Assembly (NCBI RefSeq): GCF_003119115.1
Contig: NZ_CP022364.1
Coordinates: forward strand, 1,140,501-1,204,500
Direction: 5' to 3'
Length of the DNA: 64,000 bases
Source: Azospirillum sp. TSH58
GTDB taxonomy: Bacteria; Pseudomonadota; Alphaproteobacteria; Azospirillales; Azospirillaceae
The notes beneath the pieces are model-generated. The model searched no databases and had not been told where the DNA came from. It saw only the letters and a list, made by a program, of their open reading frames with translations. Shown in pieces: positions 53,395 through 62,519 of the stretch. A program made the translations under genes and the position numbers. The number at the start of each line of letters is the position of its first letter. Positions within the stretch are counted from its first letter, which is position 1.

Positions 53395-53910
53395 ATGGCG
53401 GTCTTCTTCACCAGCGACACGCATTTCGGCCACACCGGCGCGCTCAGCCGCTTCCGCCGCCCCTTCGCGTCGGTCGCGGCGATGGACGAGGCCATGGCGG
53501 CCAACTGGAACGCCACCGTCGGCCCGGACGACGTGGTGTGGCACCTCGGCGACTTCGCCCTGCACCGCAAGCCGGACGACATGGCGGCGCTTCTGGAGCG
53601 CCTGCACGGCACCAAGCACCTGATCACCGGCAACAACGACGGCCCCGCCACCCTGGCCCTGCCCGGCTGGGCAAGCGTGCAGCCCTACGCGGAGCTTCTG
53701 CTGGACGAGCGGCGGCTGGTACTGTGCCACTACGCCTTCCGCACCTGGAACGGCATGTACAAGGGCGCCCTGAACCTGCACGGCCACAGCCACGGCCAGT
53801 TGAAGGGCATGCCCCGGCAATTCGACGTCGGTGTGGACGTGTGGGATTTCCGCCCGGTCACCGTCGACGAGATTCTCCACTCACGGCAACGGACGAAGAA
53901 ACGGGCATAG
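53395..53910 (+). CDS. calcineurin-like metallophosphoesterase
   Basis: 171 residues. Metal-binding motifs in order: FFTSDTHFGHTGA, VVWHLGDFALH, LITGNNDGPATL, LCHYAFRTW and LNLHGHSHGQLKG. It hydrolyses a phosphodiester or phosphomonoester; the compact form is typical of phage and bacterial phosphoesterases. It lies 62 bases after the DUF4170 gene. Confidence 0.92.
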   Translation: MAVFFTSDTHFGHTGALSRFRRPFASVAAMDEAMAANWNATVGPDDVVWHLGDFALHRKPDDMAALLERLHGTKHLITGNNDGPATLALPGWASVQPYAELLLDERRLVLCHYAFRTWNGMYKGALNLHGHSHGQLKGMPRQFDVGVDVWDFRPVTVDEILHSRQRTKKRA

Positions 53911-54464
53911 TCCACGCGACACCCGCCGCGGCCCTCCACAAGGAAAGGCCGACGCAGCGGGAATGGCGTGGATGGAATCCGATGAAATCGGTTGAGCCGG
54001 CTTGGTCTGGAGACCGGCTGCACCCAGCGGTTTGCTGAGAGAAGCTGGCGGAGAGCGAAGTCCGAGGCGGGGTTCCCTGGCCCCAATGTGGCTGACAAGA
54101 GACTGGTTCGGTCGGCGTCCGAGACCGTTCCACTGCTCAACAGGGGAATACGGCTGGTGCGCTGACGTGGGTTGGCGTCAGGGGTGCCATTTGGTGCTGA
54201 CATTTTCAGCCTTGCGGCGCGCTCGACCGATTCGGACGCCAATCGAAAACAGGGAAATCCTGTTCGCTGTATCCGTGCACCTGAACGCCTTGCCCATCAA
54301 CCTCCGGCCAAGCCCCGGCGGTGGAATTGGACATGAGCCTGCCCGAACCCGAATATACGATCTGACGAACCCGCGGATTCCATCGGTGGTGCCGTCATGG
54401 CGATGAGGCGCTACAGTTCGCGTCCGGCCGGGCCGCCGGGCGGCAAGGGACCTCGGGAGCGGTG
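53911..54464. other. non-coding region with unusual composition
   Basis: About 554 bases. GC content is lower than in the neighbours and codon-position bias is lost in all frames. Open frames on both strands give Arg/Ser/Pro-rich products without domain motifs. A small inverted repeat AACAGG/CCTGTT occurs near 54247-54263. It could be a decayed gene, a mobile-element remnant or an uncharacterised RNA; nothing decisive is visible. Confidence 0.5.
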
Positions 54465-55233
54465 ATGGAAGCGTCATTGTGGATCGTCGCGCTGGGCGCA
54501 GCCGTGGCCGGGTTCGTTCAAGGCCTGTCGGGGTTCGCCTTCGGGATGGTGGCCATGTCCTTCTGGGCCTGGGGCCTCGACCCTCGGACCGCCGCCGTCC
54601 TGACGGTGTTCGGTGCCCTGACCGGGCAGGTGATCGCCGGCCTGTCGATGCGGCGCACGGTGCGCTTTTCCGGCCTGCTGCCGCTGCTGGCCGGCGGGCT
54701 GGCCGGAATCCCGCTGGGGGTCGCCATCCTGCCCCACATGGACGCCCGGCTGTTCAAGCTGGGGCTCGGAACCATGCTGGCGGTTTGGTGCCCGATCATG
54801 CTGCTGTCCCGGCATCTGCCCAACCCTGGCGCCGCGCCCGCGCGCAGCGGCGGCGGCGGATGCGGCGGTCGGGCTGGCCGGTGGCGTCATGGGCGGCCTC
54901 GGCGGCTTCACCGGAGTCGTGCCGGCCCTGTGGTACAGTTTGCGGCCTCTGGACAAGGACGGCCGCCGCGCCGCCATCCAAACCTTCAACCTCGTCACGC
55001 TCGGCGCCACCATGGCGGCCTACACGGCGTCCGGAACCGTGACGGCGGAGATGCTTCCCCTGTTCGCCGTGGTCGTGCCGTCCATGCTGCTGCCCATTCT
55101 GCTTGGCGGGCGGGTCTATATCGGCATCAGCGAGGCGGACTTCCGGCGGATCGTTCTGGCCCTTCTGACCGCGTCGGGCATCGCCATGCTGGCGGCCTCC
55201 CTGCCGTCCGTGCTGCCGCCGTCCGCAAGCTGA
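54465..55233 (+). pseudogene. TauE/SafE-family exporter with a +1 frameshift
   Basis: The first part (VAGFVQGLSGFAFGMVAMSF through LLSRHLPNPG) reads in one frame, the second (AAVGLAGGVMGGLGGFTGVV through LTASGIAMLAASL) in the +1 frame. Together they give about 256 residues, the family norm, with eight helices. The shift lies within about 54837-54858, in a CGGCGG-rich run where one extra base explains everything. TauE/SafE proteins export sulfite or sulfoacetate, which fits the sulfonate-type ABC genes downstream. Either a real inactivation or a sequencing error at the repeat. Confidence 0.85.
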
Positions 55234-55319
55234 TCGGTGGACACACGGCGGCGGCGTTTCCCCGAACGCTGGCATGGCAACGGTTAACCGCGCCCATTAT
55301 TTACATATAAAATTAGTTA

Positions 55320-55358
55320 TTGACACGCTTTGAACACATTACCAGTTATATCCATACT
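55320..55358 (+). promoter_or_regulatory. candidate promoter of the ABC/flavoprotein cluster
   Basis: The stretch 55295-55370 is AT-rich. A perfect TTGACA lies at 55320, but the best spaced pair is TTGAAC (55330) with CATACT (55353), 17 bases apart. It is followed by GAAGGAAG and the first permease start. Confidence 0.45.
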
Positions 55359-55391
55359 CTATTTATAGACATTCCGAAGGAAGACCGCTCC

Positions 55392-56249
55392 ATGCCGTCG
55401 GACCTGATCGTTGCCGAAAGAGGGGCTTGGCGGCCCATGCCGGCCGTGCGCATGGCGCCTCGGCGTCCGGAGCGCGCCGCTTGGCTGACGGAACGGGCGG
55501 CGGCGCTGCTCCTTCCGCTGGTGGTGCCCGCCGTCCTGCTGGCGCTGTGGCAGCTTTCCGCCACGCACGGCTGGGTGTCGGTCCAGGCCCTCCCGCCGCC
55601 GGCCCTGGTGGCACAGACCCTGTTCGACCTGCTGTGGTCGGGCGACATCTTCGGGAATCTCTGGATCAGCCTGCGCCGCATCCTGTCGGGTTTCCTGATC
55701 GGCGGGCTCGCCGGCATGGCGCTCGGCGTCGCGATGGGGCTTTCGCCGCGGGTCGAGCATTACCTGAGCCCGCTGTTCCGCGCGGTCGCCCAGGTACCGT
55801 CCCTCGGCTGGCTGCCCTTTCTGATCCTGCTGGTCGGCATCGGCGAACCGCTGAAGTTCCTGATCATCGCCAAGGCCTGCTTCGTCCCGATGGCGCTGAA
55901 CAGCTTCGAAGGCATCCGCAACATCCCGCCCTCCTTCCTGGAGGTGGCCCGCGTGTTTCGCCTCAGCCGCCGCGCGCTGGTGCTGAAGGTGGTGCTGCCC
56001 GCCACCCTGCCGCCGGTCTTCAGCGGCGTGCGGCTGGCGCTGAGCCACGCCTGGATCGCCCTGGTGATCGTCGAGATGCTCGCCTCGACCGAGGGCATCG
56101 GCTACCTCACCGCCTGGGGCCGGACGCTGTTCCAGGTGGACGTCGTGATGGCCGGAATGGCGGTGATCGGCGTCGTCGGGCTGACGATGGACGCCGGTCT
56201 GAAGCGGATCGAGCGGCGCCTGCGCCGCTGGTCGCCGGCCCAAGCCTGA
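55392..56249 (+). CDS. ABC transporter permease 1 (Ssu/Tau-type)
   Basis: 285 residues with six helices. The EAA loop is FLEVARVFRLSRRALVLKVV, and the preceding VPSLGWLPFLILLVGIGEP fits nitrate/sulfonate/taurine permeases. ATG 55392 lies after GAAGGAAG and begins the family-length protein. With the second permease it should form the channel heterodimer. Substrate inferred as an organosulfur or similar anion, from the family. Confidence 0.9.
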   Translation: MPSDLIVAERGAWRPMPAVRMAPRRPERAAWLTERAAALLLPLVVPAVLLALWQLSATHGWVSVQALPPPALVAQTLFDLLWSGDIFGNLWISLRRILSGFLIGGLAGMALGVAMGLSPRVEHYLSPLFRAVAQVPSLGWLPFLILLVGIGEPLKFLIIAKACFVPMALNSFEGIRNIPPSFLEVARVFRLSRRALVLKVVLPATLPPVFSGVRLALSHAWIALVIVEMLASTEGIGYLTAWGRTLFQVDVVMAGMAVIGVVGLTMDAGLKRIERRLRRWSPAQA

Positions 56250-56264
56250 ACGGACGGTGACGCG

Positions 56265-57053
56265 ATGCCCGCCGCCCCGCCCTTTCTCCACGCGCCCGGC
56301 CCGCGGATCCGGCGCGGCGCGGTCCTTCCCGCCGCCCTGCTGCTGGCCTGGGCCGCCGCCGCCCATTCCGGTCTGGTGAACGGCCATCTGCTGGTGCCGG
56401 TGGAGAAGGTCGCGCTGGTGCCCTTCCTGGACCCGCACGGCGTCCATCTTTGGCCGGGGCTGGCCGCCAGCCTCACCCGCATGGCCGCCGGCTTCACCAT
56501 CGGGGCCGCCGCGGGGCTGCTGCTGGGCTTGGGCATGGGGTTGTCGCGCACGGCGGACCGCCTGTTCGGACCGACCTTCCACACCGTGCGTCAGATCGCC
56601 CTCTACGCCTGGATTCCCTTGCTGACCGCGTGGTTCGGCAATGGAGAGCCGGCCAAGGTGGTGTTCATCGCGCTGTCCGCCTTCTTTCCCATGGTCCTGA
56701 ACACGCAGGAGGGGCTGCGCACGGTGCCCGCCGCCTACCGCGAGGTGGCGCGCGTGCTGACCCTGTCGCGATGGCAGCTCGTGCGCCGGGTCCTTCTGCC
56801 GGGGGCCATGCCGTCGATCGCCATCGGGGTGCAGTTGGCGCTGATCTACGCTTGGCTGGCCACGGTCGGGGCCGAATACGCCATGGGGCTGGGTCGGGGC
56901 GTCGGCACCCTGCTGTCGGAGGGGCGGGAGCATTTCCGCATGGACATCGTCCTCGTCGGCGTCCTGACGCTGGCGCTGGTCGGCTTCGCCATCAACGCCG
57001 CCTTCGGGCGGATCTTCGCGCGCGCCCTGCGCTGGCGCGGACCCGCCCGCTGA
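56265..57053 (+). CDS. ABC transporter permease 2 (Ssu/Tau-type)
   Basis: 262 residues, six helices. [20 protein letters not shown] and the EAA loop [20 protein letters not shown] match the first permease's family. It starts 15 bases after the first permease stop. Two unlike permeases plus one ATPase indicate a heteromeric channel; classical SsuC is a homodimer, which makes this set a variant. Confidence 0.9.
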   Translation: MPAAPPFLHAPGPRIRRGAVLPAALLLAWAAAAHSGLVNGHLLVPVEKVALVPFLDPHGVHLWPGLAASLTRMAAGFTIGAAAGLLLGLGMGLSRTADRLFGPTFHTVRQIALYAWIPLLTAWFGNGEPAKVVFIALSAFFPMVLNTQEGLRTVPAAYREVARVLTLSRWQLVRRVLLPGAMPSIAIGVQLALIYAWLATVGAEYAMGLGRGVGTLLSEGREHFRMDIVLVGVLTLALVGFAINAAFGRIFARALRWRGPAR

Positions 57054-57069
57054 AAAGGACACCGTCATA

Positions 57070-57822
57070 ATGACCACCCCCGGCTCCCTCGACCTGCGCG
57101 CGGTCGGCAAGACCTACGCGGTCGACGGCCGCCCGCTGACCGTGCTCCAGGACATCGACCTGCGCATCGAGCCGGGCGAGTTCCTGGCCATCGTCGGCGC
57201 CAGCGGCTGCGGCAAGTCCACGCTGCTGCGCCTGATCATCGGGCTTGACGACGGCTACGACGGGGACATCCTGCTCGACGGCCGCCGCATCACCGGGCCG
57301 GGGCTGGAGCGCGGCATCGTCTTCCAGGAGCACCGCCTGTTCCCCTGGCTGACGGTAGAGGAGAATGTCGGCATCGGGCTGGAGGCCACCGCGGTCCCCG
57401 CCGCCGAGAAGCAGCGCGCCATCCGCGAACACATCGACCTCGTGGGCCTGAGCGGATTCGAGAAGGCCTATCCCTACCAGCTTTCCGGCGGCATGGCGCA
57501 GCGCGCGGCGATCGCCCGCGGCCTGGTCAACCGCCCGGAGATCCTGCTCCTGGACGAGCCGCTCGGCGCGCTCGACAGCCTGACCCGCGCGCATTTGCAG
57601 GACGAGCTGCTGCGCATCTGGAAGCAGGAGAACGTCACCGCGCTGCTGGTCACCCACGACGTGGAGGAGGCCGTCTATCTCGCCGACCGCGTCGTGGTGA
57701 TGGAGCCGCGTCCGGGCCGCATCCGCCGCGTCCTTCCGATCGATCTGCCCCGCCCGCGCGACCGCGCCGCGCCGGCCTTCGCCGCCGTCAAGGAGTCGAT
57801 CATCCAAGAGTTGAGGCGCTGA
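57070..57822 (+). CDS. ABC transporter ATPase (Ssu/Tau-type)
   Basis: 250 residues. Walker [13 protein letters not shown]-loop [10 protein letters not shown], signature [15 protein letters not shown], Walker [14 protein letters not shown] and H-loop [16 protein letters not shown] are intact. It powers the import complex. It follows the permeases with a 16-base gap in one operon. Confidence 0.93.
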   Translation: MTTPGSLDLRAVGKTYAVDGRPLTVLQDIDLRIEPGEFLAIVGASGCGKSTLLRLIIGLDDGYDGDILLDGRRITGPGLERGIVFQEHRLFPWLTVEENVGIGLEATAVPAAEKQRAIREHIDLVGLSGFEKAYPYQLSGGMAQRAAIARGLVNRPEILLLDEPLGALDSLTRAHLQDELLRIWKQENVTALLVTHDVEEAVYLADRVVVMEPRPGRIRRVLPIDLPRPRDRAAPAFAAVKESIIQELRR

Positions 57823-57869
57823 TTCCACACATGAATCGACAGGCCAGACACAAACAAACAGAGAGTCCC

Positions 57870-58091
57870 ATGCCGTTGACGCCGTCCGCCAGCATTGCGC
57901 CGGGAACCAAGGCCCCTCCGTTCAATCTGCCCAACCCGCATGGCCATCGCATCGGGCTGCATGATTTTCCGGAGGCCAGGGCCGTCCTGATCGCCTTCAT
58001 CTCCAACCGCTGCCCCTATGTGCAGGCGATTCGCGAAGCCTTCGCCCCTCTGGCGCAGGACTACGAGCCGCGATACGCGCTGAGCGCCTGA
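57870..58091 (+). CDS. truncated thioredoxin-like (AhpC/TSA) protein
   Basis: 73 residues. IAPGTKAPPFNLPNPHGHRI and VLIAFISNRCPYVQAIREAF match the start of the thioredoxin-like family with a CPYV redox-site variant, but the family is about 180-190 residues and the rest of the fold is gone. No other frame downstream carries the missing part. It is either a remnant or a short redox adaptor. The start follows an AGAGAG site. Confidence 0.65.
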   Translation: MPLTPSASIAPGTKAPPFNLPNPHGHRIGLHDFPEARAVLIAFISNRCPYVQAIREAFAPLAQDYEPRYALSA

Positions 58092-58215
58092 CACCCGCCC
58101 GCATCGCCTTCCCGGTCAATCCTCCCGAACTTGGCGCCCCGTCCGCGGGGCGCGCTCTTTCTTCGGCTGGCCGCCTGTTTTTCTTCCCCCCTTTACTCTC
58201 ACGGAGTTCCCAGGA

Positions 58216-59805
58216 ATGGCCGATCCCTCGACGCTGACCCTTGATGCCGACGTGCTCGTCCTCGGCGGCGGTCCGGCGGGGACCTGGGCGGCCATCGCCG
58301 CGGCGGAGGCGGGCGCAAAGGTCGTGCTGGCCGACAAGGGCTATGTCGGCACCAGCGGCGCCACCGCCCCGTCCAACACCGGAGCCTGGTATCTGCCCCC
58401 CGATCCGGGCCGCCGCGAGGCGGTCATCGCCCAGCGCTGGCCGGGCACGCTGGGGCTGGCCGACCGCGGCTGGATGGAGCGCGTGATGGAGCTGTCCTGG
58501 CGCCGCATCGACCAGTTGGCGGACAGCGGCTATCCCTTTCCGGTGGACGAAACCGGCAGGCCCTACCGCGCCAACCTGCGCGGCCCGGACTACATGCGCT
58601 TCATGCGGCAGCTCGTCGGGAAGGCCGGCGTGCGCATCCTCGACCACGCGCCGGGGTTGGAGCTTCTGCTCGACGGCGACGGCCGCGTCGCCGGGGCCGC
58701 CGGGGCCGCCGGGCGCCGCCGCAACAGTGGCGAAATCTGGCGCGTCCATTCGGGAGCGGTGGTGATCGCCACCGGTGGCTGCGCCTTCCTGTCCAGGGCG
58801 CTGGGCTGCAACGTGCTGACCGGCGACGGCCTGCTGATGGCGGCGGAGGCCGGGGCCGACCTGTCGGGCATGGAGTTCTCCAGCGTCTATGGCCTCGCCC
58901 CGCTGGGCAGCGCGGTCACCAAGGGCCTGCCCTTCTTCTGGGCCAGCTTCACCCACGAGGACGGCACGCCGGTCGAGACGCAGGGCGACCGCGCCGGTAC
59001 GGTGGCCGGCGCGCTGGTCCAGGGCCGCCCGGTCTACGCTGTGCTCGATCGGGCGGACGAGGCGCTGCGCGGCTGGCTGCGCAAGAGCCAGCCCAACTGC
59101 TTCCTGCCGTTCGACCGTGCCGGCATCGACCCCTTCACCCAGCGCTTCCCCGTGAATCTGCGGCTGGAAGGCACGGTGCGCGGCACCGGCGGCATCCGCC
59201 TGACCGGGGAGGATTGCGCCACCCTGGTGCCCGGCCTCTACGCGGCGGGCGATGCGGCGACGCGGGAGGACATCGGCGGCGCCAACACCGGGGCCGGCGG
59301 TCCCAACGCCTCCTGGGCCATCGCCACCGGAGCGCTCGCCGGTCAGGGGGCGGCAGGCTTCGCCCGGGGGACGGCGGGGCGGGACCGGCGGCGCTTCGCG
59401 GCTGGAACGGCGGGGCTCCGCCCCGGCGGACGTGAAGCCTCTGGCTTCGCTCCCGACGAGGTGGTCCGCGCCACCCAGGCGGAGGTGCTTCCGCTCGACC
59501 GCAACTACTACCGCAGCGGGGCGGGGCTCGACGCCTCGCTCGCCGTGCTGGACGGGCTGTGGCGGGAGGTGCGCGACCGCGCGCCGCGGCCCGGCGGCGA
59601 CCCGATCCGGGCGCGAGAGGCCGCCGCGATGATCGCCACCGCCCGCTGGATGTACGCCAGCGCCCGCCTGCGCACCGAAACCCGCGGCATCAGCAAGCGC
59701 ACCGACCGGCCCGGCACCGACGCCGCGCTCGCCCACCGCATCCATTCGGGCGGGCTCGACGCCGTGTGGGCGCGGCCCGCCGCTTCCTGGGGAGCCTCCG
59801 CATGA
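58216..59805 (+). CDS. FAD flavoprotein of the fumarate reductase / AprA-like group
   Basis: 529 residues. The FAD-binding VLVLGGGPAGTWAAIAAAEAG opens the protein, GTSGATAPSNTG follows, and GLYAAGDAATREDIGGANTG is the second FAD motif. It overlaps the small ferredoxin gene in an ATGA junction, so the two are made together. AprA of adenylylsulfate reductase has the same partnership with AprB, although AprA is longer. With sulfonate-type transport genes around it, a redox reaction on a sulfur compound is the leading idea. A paralogue begins at 63586. Confidence 0.85.
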   Translation: MADPSTLTLDADVLVLGGGPAGTWAAIAAAEAGAKVVLADKGYVGTSGATAPSNTGAWYLPPDPGRREAVIAQRWPGTLGLADRGWMERVMELSWRRIDQLADSGYPFPVDETGRPYRANLRGPDYMRFMRQLVGKAGVRILDHAPGLELLLDGDGRVAGAAGAAGRRRNSGEIWRVHSGAVVIATGGCAFLSRALGCNVLTGDGLLMAAEAGADLSGMEFSSVYGLAPLGSAVTKGLPFFWASFTHEDGTPVETQGDRAGTVAGALVQGRPVYAVLDRADEALRGWLRKSQPNCFLPFDRAGIDPFTQRFPVNLRLEGTVRGTGGIRLTGEDCATLVPGLYAAGDAATREDIGGANTGAGGPNASWAIATGALAGQGAAGFARGTAGRDRRRFAAGTAGLRPGGREASGFAPDEVVRATQAEVLPLDRNYYRSGAGLDASLAVLDGLWREVRDRAPRPGGDPIRAREAAAMIATARWMYASARLRTETRGISKRTDRPGTDAALAHRIHSGGLDAVWARPAASWGASA

Positions 59806-60146
59806 TCGCCCTGATTTCCGAATCCCGCTGCGCCGCCTGCGGCACCTGCGTGCGCGTCTGCCCGACTGGCGTGTTCGACGAGCGGCCCGGCGACCTGCCG
59901 GTCATCGCCCGGCAGGACGACTGCCAGTCCTGCTTCCTGTGCGAGATCCACTGCCCCACCGACGCCCTCTATGTGGACCCGGACGCCGACCGGCCCGCCA
60001 CGGTGGACGAGGCGGCGCTGGCGGCGAGCGGCGCGCTCGGCGGCTACGCCCGCGCGCTGGGCTGGAACCGCGGCCGCATGGGCGGCACGGCGGAGGATCT
60101 GACCCTCCACCTGCGCGCCGCCTCCGCCGTGCAGGCGCCCCCCTGA
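59802..60146 (+). CDS. two-[4Fe-4S] ferredoxin-like subunit
   Basis: 114 residues. Two cluster motifs are complete: CAACGTCVRVCP and CQSCFLCEIHCP. A 60-residue tail without Cys follows. Coupled by ATGA overlap to the flavoprotein, it should pass electrons to or from its FAD. The arrangement resembles AprB next to AprA, and also electron-transfer subunits of fumarate-reductase-like enzymes. Confidence 0.9.
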   Translation: MIALISESRCAACGTCVRVCPTGVFDERPGDLPVIARQDDCQSCFLCEIHCPTDALYVDPDADRPATVDEAALAASGALGGYARALGWNRGRMGGTAEDLTLHLRAASAVQAPP

Positions 60147-60186
60147 AGCCCGGAAACAAAGCCGCCTGAACGAAGGAACGCACGTC

Positions 60187-61257
60187 ATGACCACGCCACG
60201 CTGGCTGTCGGCGGTTGCCGGCCTCGCCACCCTCCTCACCGCCCCGTTCGCCGCCCCCATCGCCACTGCCGCCGACCTGCCCGCCGTCATCCGCCTGGGC
60301 GGCCAGGGAGCCGGCTTCGGCAAGCCGCACGGCACCGGCCTGATCGGCGCGCTCCAGGCCAAGGGCTTCCTCGAGGAGGAGTTCCGCAAGGACAACGTCA
60401 AGATCGAATGGACCTTCTTCAACGGCACCGGCCCCGCCATCAACGAGGCACTGGCGAACGGCCTTCTGGACTTCGCCAACTACGGCGGCCTGCCGAACAT
60501 CGTCGGAAAGGCCGGCGGGCTGAGGACGAGGATTCTCGTCTCCTATGGCGTCGGGACCATCTACGTCGCCGCGCGCAAGGACGCGCCCATCGCTTCGATC
60601 GCCGACCTGAAGGGCCGCAAGGTGGCGGTGGCCAAGGGCACCATCAACCATCTGTCGATGAACCGCCTGCTGCTTCAGAACGGCCTGACCGAGAAGGACG
60701 TCCAGCTCGTCAGCCTGACCGCGTCGGACCAGCCGCCGGCCCTGACCTCCGGCGATGTGGACGCGGCCTTCGGCACGCTGAACCTGCTGGGCCTGCGCGA
60801 CCAGGGGGTGGTGCGGATCGTCGCCGACACGCGCGGCCCCGCCCAGCCGGCCAGCTTCTTCGGCGCCCTCACCGTCATCGAAACCTTTGCGGACAAGTAC
60901 CCCGAAGCGACCCGCCGCGTGGTGAAGGCTTACGTCAAGGCGGCCCATTGGGCCTCGCTTGAGGAGAACCGCGGCGAGCTGATCGACCTCTGGTCCCTGT
61001 CCGGCACCCCCCGCGCCGTTCTGGCCGAGGATCTGGACGGCCAGGACCTGAAGCAGCGCAACACGCCGCTGATCGACGCCTTCTACCGCGGCCAGTACGG
61101 GGAGGCGGTGCGCTTCGCGCTCGACAACCGGCTGATCCGCAATTCCATCGACCTCGACGCCTGGATCGACCCGGCCCCCCTGGACGCCGCCCTGAAGGAG
61201 CTGGGGCTGGAGAGCTTCTGGACGCCCCGCACGGCGGACGGCAAGCCGAGAGCCTGA
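60187..61257 (+). CDS. ABC substrate-binding protein 1 (SsuA/TauA-like)
   Basis: 356 residues with a signal peptide (LSAVAGLATLLTAPFAAPIATA). GTGPAINEALANGLLDFANY, GGLPNIVGKAGGLRTRILVS and the IADLKGRKVAVAKGTINHLS block are those of sulfonate/nitrate/taurine binding proteins. It should deliver substrate to the two permeases. It follows the ferredoxin gene. A close paralogue lies two genes on. Confidence 0.9.
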   Translation: MTTPRWLSAVAGLATLLTAPFAAPIATAADLPAVIRLGGQGAGFGKPHGTGLIGALQAKGFLEEEFRKDNVKIEWTFFNGTGPAINEALANGLLDFANYGGLPNIVGKAGGLRTRILVSYGVGTIYVAARKDAPIASIADLKGRKVAVAKGTINHLSMNRLLLQNGLTEKDVQLVSLTASDQPPALTSGDVDAAFGTLNLLGLRDQGVVRIVADTRGPAQPASFFGALTVIETFADKYPEATRRVVKAYVKAAHWASLEENRGELIDLWSLSGTPRAVLAEDLDGQDLKQRNTPLIDAFYRGQYGEAVRFALDNRLIRNSIDLDAWIDPAPLDAALKELGLESFWTPRTADGKPRA

Positions 61258-61262
61258 TCCGG

Positions 61263-62519
61263 ATGAACTCCGCCCACCCCGCTGCCCTCCCCTCTGCCCT
61301 CCCCTCTGCCCGGGCCGCCGAATGGCGCGTCATCGCGCCCATGCTGGTCATCGTGCTGTTCGTCATGTGCGGCATGGGCATGGTGATCCCGGTGCTGTCG
61401 CTCTACGCCCAGTCCTTCGGGGTCGGGCCGGCGCTGATCGGCCTCGTCATCACCGTCTTCGGGGTGGCGCGGCTGTTCGTCAACCTGCCGGCCGGCATCC
61501 TGGCCGACCGTTACGGGCGCCGCGCCCTGCTGTGGGGCGGGCCGTTGGTCCTGGGGGGCGCCTCCGTCGCCGCCGCGCTGGCGGAGGATTTCGCCGCCCT
61601 GCTGCTCTGGCGCTTCGTCCAGGGGGTGGGGTCCGGCCTCTACATGACCGGGGCGATGGTCGCCATCGCCGACCTCGGCGACAGCCGCAGCCGGGGCCGG
61701 CGCATGGGGGCGTACCAGACGGCGCTGCTGACCGGCGCCTCCATCGGCCCGGCGCTGGGCGGGCAGCTGGCCGAGCGCTGGGGCTACACCGCTCCCTTCT
61801 GGGGCTTCGCCGCGGTCAGCGGCCTCGCCGCCCTGTTCGCCTTCCTGGCCATTCCGGAAACGCGCCGGCCAGCCGACGCCGACACCCGCCCGCCGGAACG
61901 CGGCGGTGTCGGCGACCTGCTGAGGCAACGGGGGTACGCCCCCGTCCTGCTGGTCACCTTCGGGGTCTTCTTCACCCGCACGGCGGCGCAATGGCAGTTG
62001 ATCCCGCTGGTGGCGGCCCACCGCTTCGGCATGGCGCCCGATGCCATCGGGCTGGCCCTGACCCTGTCGGCGGGGGTGACGCTGGTCACCACGCCGCTGG
62101 CCGGCTGGCTGGCCGACCGTTTGCCGCGGCGGGGCCTGATCGTGGCGTCGGCCGCGTCGGTCGCGGTGGCCCTGGGGCTGATCGCCGCCTGCCCGACGGT
62201 TCCGCTGTTCTGGGCGGCGCTGGTTGTGCTCGGCCTCGCGCTGGGGCTGGGGGGACCGGCCTCCTCCGCCTTCGCCGCTGGCTGCGCGCCCGCCGGGCGG
62301 CTCGGCCCGACGCTCGGCCTGCTGCGCACGGCGGGCGACGTCGGCTTCGTCGCCGGTCCGCTGGTCGCCGGCTTCGCCGTCGCCGTCTCGGGCACCGCCT
62401 TCGGCGGCGGGGAGGCCGCCGGCCTGTTCGTCAACGCAGCCCTCATGGCCATCGCCGCCGCGGCATTCGCCGCCGGCACGCACAACCTTTCCCCCCTTTC
62501 CGAGGAAACCACCGCATGA
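61263..62519 (+). CDS. MFS transporter
   Basis: 418 residues, twelve helices. The MFS motif A is NLPAGILADRYGRRALLWGG, and a second copy GWLADRLPRRGLIV follows helix 8. It resembles drug/metabolite efflux members. In this operon, between two binding proteins, it may export a product. It starts 5 bases after the previous gene and overlaps the next gene in an ATGA junction. Confidence 0.9.
   Translation: MNSAHPAALPSALPSARAAEWRVIAPMLVIVLFVMCGMGMVIPVLSLYAQSFGVGPALIGLVITVFGVARLFVNLPAGILADRYGRRALLWGGPLVLGGASVAAALAEDFAALLLWRFVQGVGSGLYMTGAMVAIADLGDSRSRGRRMGAYQTALLTGASIGPALGGQLAERWGYTAPFWGFAAVSGLAALFAFLAIPETRRPADADTRPPERGGVGDLLRQRGYAPVLLVTFGVFFTRTAAQWQLIPLVAAHRFGMAPDAIGLALTLSAGVTLVTTPLAGWLADRLPRRGLIVASAASVAVALGLIAACPTVPLFWAALVVLGLALGLGGPASSAFAAGCAPAGRLGPTLGLLRTAGDVGFVAGPLVAGFAVAVSGTAFGGGEAAGLFVNAALMAIAAAAFAAGTHNLSPLSEETTA

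Noticed and set aside
54002..54406. Possible gene of 134 codons in the odd-composition region
   Set aside because: No ribosome site, no domain, no codon-position bias; the opposite strand offers equally poor frames.
53911..54464. RNase P RNA, tmRNA or 6S RNA
   Set aside because: None of the conserved core sequences of these RNAs could be found by eye.
58092..58215. Continuation of the truncated thioredoxin in another frame
   Set aside because: None of the three plus frames gives the missing part of the family.
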